From CAXBMB01 sp052078155 (lineage in GTDB: Bacteria > Pseudomonadota > Alphaproteobacteria > Kiloniellales > DSM-21159), in assembly GCA_052078155.1 (NCBI GenBank), contig JBQJBP010000001.1, forward strand, positions 2,542,001 to 2,606,000: a stretch of DNA of 64,000 bases. Reading direction: 5' to 3'. How positions within the stretch are numbered: position 1 is the stretch's first letter; each line of letters opens with the position of its first letter. The translations under genes were made by a program, and so were the position numbers. Shown here one piece after another: positions 60,865 through 64,000 of the stretch. The notes below the pieces were generated by a model. That model worked only from the letters and a program-made list of their open reading frames with translations. It ran no database searches and was not told the origin of the DNA.

Positions 60865-61967
60865 GCCCCAAGAAAAAGAACGATGTTCTGATTGAAGTCA
60901 AAAACCTGGATGTCCGCTTTCCCATCAAGGTGAAGAAACTTTTCGGCAGCAAAACCATTGAGCTGCGCGCTGTCGATGATGTCAGTTTCAACATCAACCG
61001 CGGAGAAACCGTGGGACTGGTTGGGGAATCAGGATCCGGCAAGACCACAGTGGGCCGGGCCATTCTGCGGGCCATCGATCCCACAGCCGGTGACGTGATC
61101 TTCCACAGCAAGAAGCGCGACGTGGACGTGGCGGAACTGGAAGGCGAAGAGCTGCGCAAGTTTCGCAAGAAAATGGGCATGGTCTTTTCGGAAAACAGCC
61201 ACAGCCTGGCCACCATGGGCGCAGAGATGCTGCGCAACTTTCGCCCGCGCATGAGCCTGGTATTCCAGGATCCCTATTCCTCCCTCAACTCGCGCATGAC
61301 CGTACGCGACATCATTGCCGAACCGCTGGTGGCTTCCGGCATGATGAAAGACCGCGAAAAAATCGACAAACGGGTGCGCAACATCGCCAAGCGCTGCAAG
61401 CTGAATCTGGAGCATCTGCGCCGCTTCCCCCACGCCTTCTCCGGTGGCCAGCGTCAACGCATCTGCATTGCCCGGGCTCTGGTGACCAAACCCGACTTTG
61501 TGGTCTGTGATGAAAGCGTTTCAGCTCTCGACGTCTCCATTCAGGCAGAGATCGTCAACCTGTTGAAAGACCTGCAGGAAGAAATGGGCGTGGCCTTTTT
61601 GTTCATCGCCCATGACCTTTCCGTCGTGGCCCAGATGAGCCACCGGGTGGCCGTGATGTACGTGGGCAAATTCGTCGAATATGCCAAAACGGAGTCCCTC
61701 TTCTTCAAACCCCGGCACCCCTATACCCACGCCCTGTTGTCGGCCATCCCCAATGTGGATCCCGACGCCGCCTTTGACCCCATCCGGCTGGAAGGGGAAA
61801 TTCCCAACCCACTGGCGGCCCCAACAGGCTGTCGGTTCCACACCCGTTGTCCTTTCGCCCAGGACCGCTGCGCCCGGGAGGCGCCGGACTGGCGAGAGGT
61901 GGATCCGGAGCATTTCGTGGCCTGCCACTTCACCGACGAGCTGGATTTCAGTCGCCCCCGGTCCTGA
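60861..61967 (+). CDS. ABC transporter ATP-binding protein, DppF/OppF type, with internal insertion
   Basis: The second ATPase (368 residues): Walker A GESGSGKTT (55-63), Q-loop VFQDPYSSL (Gln136), signature SGGQRQRI, Walker B DESVSALD (the usual EP is ES), switch His in IAHDLS, and the C-terminal PTGCRFHTRCP motif. Between FRKKMGMVF (101-109) and FRPRMSLVFQ (127-136) there are about 26 extra residues, as if the pre-Q-loop strand had been duplicated. The Pro of Walker B's DEP is replaced by Ser. Confidence 0.9.
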   Translation: MSPKKKNDVLIEVKNLDVRFPIKVKKLFGSKTIELRAVDDVSFNINRGETVGLVGESGSGKTTVGRAILRAIDPTAGDVIFHSKKRDVDVAELEGEELRKFRKKMGMVFSENSHSLATMGAEMLRNFRPRMSLVFQDPYSSLNSRMTVRDIIAEPLVASGMMKDREKIDKRVRNIAKRCKLNLEHLRRFPHAFSGGQRQRICIARALVTKPDFVVCDESVSALDVSIQAEIVNLLKDLQEEMGVAFLFIAHDLSVVAQMSHRVAVMYVGKFVEYAKTESLFFKPRHPYTHALLSAIPNVDPDAAFDPIRLEGEIPNPLAAPTGCRFHTRCPFAQDRCAREAPDWREVDPEHFVACHFTDELDFSRPRS

Positions 61968-62008
61968 CCAAACTCGTCAGTACTCAGCAACGGTCCAGCA
62001 CAGCTCAG

Positions 62009-62049
62009 CAAAAAGGCCCCGGCTGATAACATCAGCTCGGGGCCTTTTC
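62009..62049 (+). terminator. Intrinsic terminator of the ABC importer operon
   Basis: AAAAGGCCCCG-GCTGAT-AAC-ATCAGC-TCGGGGCCTTTT is a long hairpin with A/T tracts on both sides, so it can end transcription from both directions, here also the minus-strand anchor gene. Confidence 0.85.
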
Positions 62050-62072
62050 CCGTCAGAACCTCGTTTTTAGGC

Positions 62073-62888
62073 CTAACGCTTGATGCGCTTGTAATCGCCG
62101 CGGGTCTTGAGAGTGACCGTGACATCCTCTTTCGTGCGGTTGCGCCAGAACCAGCCATGGTTTCCCGTGAAGGCCGCCTTCAGCAGCCCTTCATCACTGG
62201 CCACACCGCGCCCCTTCTCATAGGAAATATTGCGGCCGCCGCCATCGCCGTGGGTGTCGTAGTTGACGACACCTTTGTCGGTGGACCAGGCGTAGTAAGC
62301 TTCAGCCTGCCCGGCCATCACCAGCTTGATTTCAATCCCTTCGCCCGGTGTCAGGGTGAAAGAGATTTCATCCCGCCAGGGCAGGACGTCAGCCACAGGC
62401 GCCACCGGTGCCGCCACCGCATTCGACTGGCTGCTGCTCTCCGCCGTTTGCAGAGGTGCGGCTTGGGGTTCAACGGCAGGTGTCTCGACAGGCACGGGAT
62501 CTGCAGCAGGTGTTTTTGCCTGTGCAGAAGACACGACCTGGGTCATCGATTTGATGCTCTGCTGAGACTCTGCTTGTTCAGACTCCACTTGCTGAGCAGA
62601 CGCTTCCTGGGCAGACACGGTCGAGGGCTTGGCGACCTGCGGCGCTGATGCAGACGCGGCGGCAGCCTGACGGTCTGCTTCGGCTTCAGCAGAGAGCTGA
62701 ACCTTTATCTCACCCATATCTTTCAGACCAAGCAGACGTCCCAGACCGGTGGGGTCAATACCGTATTCTGCGGGCAGGACCGCACCGATCAGGATTACGC
62801 AGGCCGTGACAAAGGCAATAGCTGTGGACCAGAGCAGCCGGGCAGTGGAAGGCAACTCGTCGACAGAGGGTTTTTGAGCATTGTACAT
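62073..62888 (-). CDS. Membrane anchor protein (partner of HupE/UreJ-like protein)
   Basis: The 271-residue protein has one membrane span (LLWSTAIAFVTACVILIGAVLPA, about 18-40), followed by EYGIDPTGLGRLLGL, the conserved mark of proteins annotated as transmembrane anchors. A long Ala/Gln/Ser/Glu-rich stretch (about 65-165) follows, then a beta-rich C-terminal domain (GEGIEIKLVMAGQAEAYYAWSTDKGVVNYDTHGDG; GNHGWFWRNRT). It lies 21 bp after the HupE-like gene. Function unknown; the C-terminal domain may bind a ligand or metal in the periplasm. Confidence 0.75.
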   Translation of the reverse strand: MYNAQKPSVDELPSTARLLWSTAIAFVTACVILIGAVLPAEYGIDPTGLGRLLGLKDMGEIKVQLSAEAEADRQAAAASASAPQVAKPSTVSAQEASAQQVESEQAESQQSIKSMTQVVSSAQAKTPAADPVPVETPAVEPQAAPLQTAESSSQSNAVAAPVAPVADVLPWRDEISFTLTPGEGIEIKLVMAGQAEAYYAWSTDKGVVNYDTHGDGGGRNISYEKGRGVASDEGLLKAAFTGNHGWFWRNRTKEDVTVTLKTRGDYKRIKR

Positions 62889-62909
62889 GTGGATGTTCTT
62901 TCTTTGAGT

Positions 62910-63644
62910 CTAAGCGACGATGTAGCCAACCAGCTGATAGCCGATCAGCACGAAACCAGCGGTCATCATGACCACATTGGCGCTGTAAGCCTGGCTCCAG
63001 AACCAGCGGCTTTTGCGCCAGAACCCCATGAGAATGAGGATGGCGGTCAAAGCGAGCAGCTGGCCCACTTCCACCCCGACGTTGAAAGCCAGGAGGTTGG
63101 GGAAGAGGCCGTCCGGAGAGATGTCGTAGTCCAGAATCTTGCTGGACAGGCCAAAGCCGTGACAGAGACCAAAAATCAGGGTTGCCGCCTTGGTGTTGGG
63201 CTGAACGCCAAACCAGCGCTGGTAGGCTCCCAGGTTGTCCAGGGCCTTGTAGACAATGGACAGACCAATGATGGCATCGATGATGTAGCTGTTGATGCCG
63301 ATGTTGAAATAGACACCCAGCAGCATGGTGGTGGAGTGACCCAGCGCAAAGAGGCTGACATAGAGGGCCACATGCTTGAGACGGTAGAGAAAGAACACGA
63401 CCCCCAGCAAAAAGAGCAGGTGGTCATAGCCGGTGACCATGTGTTTGGCACCGAGATAGAGGAAGGAAACCAGGTGAACACCTGAGATTTCCTGAATGTA
63501 GCCCTTGTCCCCTTCGGCCACCGCATGGGCAGAGGCCAGACCGGCAAAGGCCAGCAGGAACACGGCAAAGGTAAAACAGAACACCAGGAAACGGTCCGGC
63601 AAGCGCCAGCCCATCCCCGGATCTGTCTTGAATATCTGAGACAT
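62910..63644 (-). CDS. HupE/UreJ family membrane protein
   Basis: The 244-residue protein has a signal-like first span, then HMVTGYDHLLFLLGVVFFLYR, LFALGHSTTMLLG, GLCHGFGLSSK and FNVGVEVGQL, the conserved His/Asp/Glu motifs of HupE/UreJ (metal-related permeases, nickel or cobalt). About seven spans. The ATG at 63644 is preferred; a TTG at 63650 is in frame. No hydrogenase or urease gene is here, and the pairing with a membrane anchor protein suggests a separate metal or cofactor function. A minus-strand gene ends 226 bp upstream. Confidence 0.85.
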   Translation of the reverse strand: MSQIFKTDPGMGWRLPDRFLVFCFTFAVFLLAFAGLASAHAVAEGDKGYIQEISGVHLVSFLYLGAKHMVTGYDHLLFLLGVVFFLYRLKHVALYVSLFALGHSTTMLLGVYFNIGINSYIIDAIIGLSIVYKALDNLGAYQRWFGVQPNTKAATLIFGLCHGFGLSSKILDYDISPDGLFPNLLAFNVGVEVGQLLALTAILILMGFWRKSRWFWSQAYSANVVMMTAGFVLIGYQLVGYIVA

Positions 63645-63650
63645 GATCAA

Positions 63651-63870
63651 GATCCGTCAGAGTCTTAGCGTTCCTTGCGGGCAGACACTGTGATCCCCCG
63701 AAAGAACGTGCGTAAGCCTCATTTCAAAATCTGGAACACAAAGCACAACGGATGTGAGGCGTTTCGCCTTCACCCTCGCGGGTCATGCTCCAGACAGCTT
63801 TCAGAAGGAATGCCTCCGGACAACTGCTGGCGCAGCTCCGGCAAGATGGCACGTGAAGAAAAGCAACGGA
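63651..63870. other. Intergenic region upstream of the HupE-like gene
   Basis: These 220 bases hold no gene that I recognise; short frames on either strand lack ribosome sites. The promoter of the HupE-like gene may be here. Confidence 0.4.
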
Positions 63871-64000
63871 TCAGGCGCGCGGCGGTCTCTTGATGCGGTA
63901 GAGCGGGGCCTGAATCACAAAGACCAGTGCCGACGCCTTTAGGTCCGGACCCGGCCACGGGGTCGGCACCTTCTGCAGCTCAAAGGCCAGTGGCAGGTCA
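63871..64000 (-). CDS. C-terminal end of a gene entering from the right edge
   Basis: On the minus strand a frame is open from the window edge to a TGA at 63871-63873, giving 42 residues (AFELQKVPTPWPGPDLKASALVF...IKRPPRA). The Pro-rich end and the continuous frame suggest a real C-terminus, not chance. No family recognised. It lies upstream of the HupE-like gene in the same direction. Confidence 0.45.
   Translation of the reverse strand, partial: DLPLAFELQKVPTPWPGPDLKASALVFVIQAPLYRIKRPPRA

Overview
The window is 64 kb of GC-rich chromosome from an alphaproteobacterium. The gene order rnd-kdsD-lptC-lptA-lptB-rpoN-hpf-ptsN is the classic alphaproteobacterial arrangement. Families such as DUF1150, DUF1272, DUF2783, the heme-type dimethylamine monooxygenase and the HupE/anchor pair point to a marine or halotolerant Rhodospirillales/Kiloniellales-like organism. 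That placement is inference; no rRNA or tRNA gene was seen. No IS element, prophage or CRISPR array was recognised. The mobile-looking content is a family of short intergenic repeats.

Layout. 1-8 kb: the end of an upstream gene, pyrC, and the gltD-gltB glutamate synthase operon on the minus strand. 8-11 kb: uppP, a periplasmic binding protein and an NDUFA9-like protein. 11-19.3 kb: RNase D followed by KDO/LPS transport genes, sigma-54, ribosome hibernation factor and EIIA-Ntr. 19.4-20.3 kb: hsp20-DUF1150. 20.6-26.8 kb: a homogentisate-type aromatic catabolic operon (homogentisate dioxygenase, FAA hydrolase, MBL-fold enzyme, FAD monooxygenase, DUF2783) with a divergent MarR regulator and a clear candidate operator. 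27-38.7 kb: accessory genes, namely a lysozyme-like unknown, a LivH-type permease with a lipoprotein-like N-terminus, a phenylpyruvate/indolepyruvate decarboxylase, SYLF protein, SDR, a frameshifted hydratase, a TauD dioxygenase, and a partner-switch pair (STAS and HATPase kinase) beside an output-less membrane sensor. 39-44.3 kb: a type I secretion ABC protein, a GDP-mannose 3,5-epimerase homologue, GDP-mannose dehydratase and a nitrilase-superfamily enzyme.

44.5-53.7 kb is a methylated-amine/nitrogen region: a creatinase-like M24 protein without the metal ligands, an Asp/Glu-racemase-like protein, a GntR regulator, a GcvT-like protein (dmmD), dimethylamine monooxygenase subunits dmmA-dmmB-dmmC, and an Amt transporter with a small membrane partner. 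A strongly foldable leader precedes amt. The proposed logic is uptake of ammonium or methylated amines, oxidative N-demethylation, C1 transfer to folate, and assimilation of ammonium, possibly by the GltBD enzyme at the start of the window. 55.4-62 kb: a complete dipeptide/oligopeptide-type ABC importer. 62-64 kb: a HupE/UreJ membrane protein, a membrane anchor protein and the end of a gene running off the window.

A family of about 136-bp repeats with imperfect terminal inverted repeats recurs between genes (three full-length copies of identical length, several degenerate ones). Its ends supply the stop codons of three genes. The most interesting candidates are this repeat family, the amt leader RNA, the lysozyme-like unknown at 27.0 kb, the partner-switch set lacking a phosphatase, and the metal-ligand-less M24 protein in the methylamine region.
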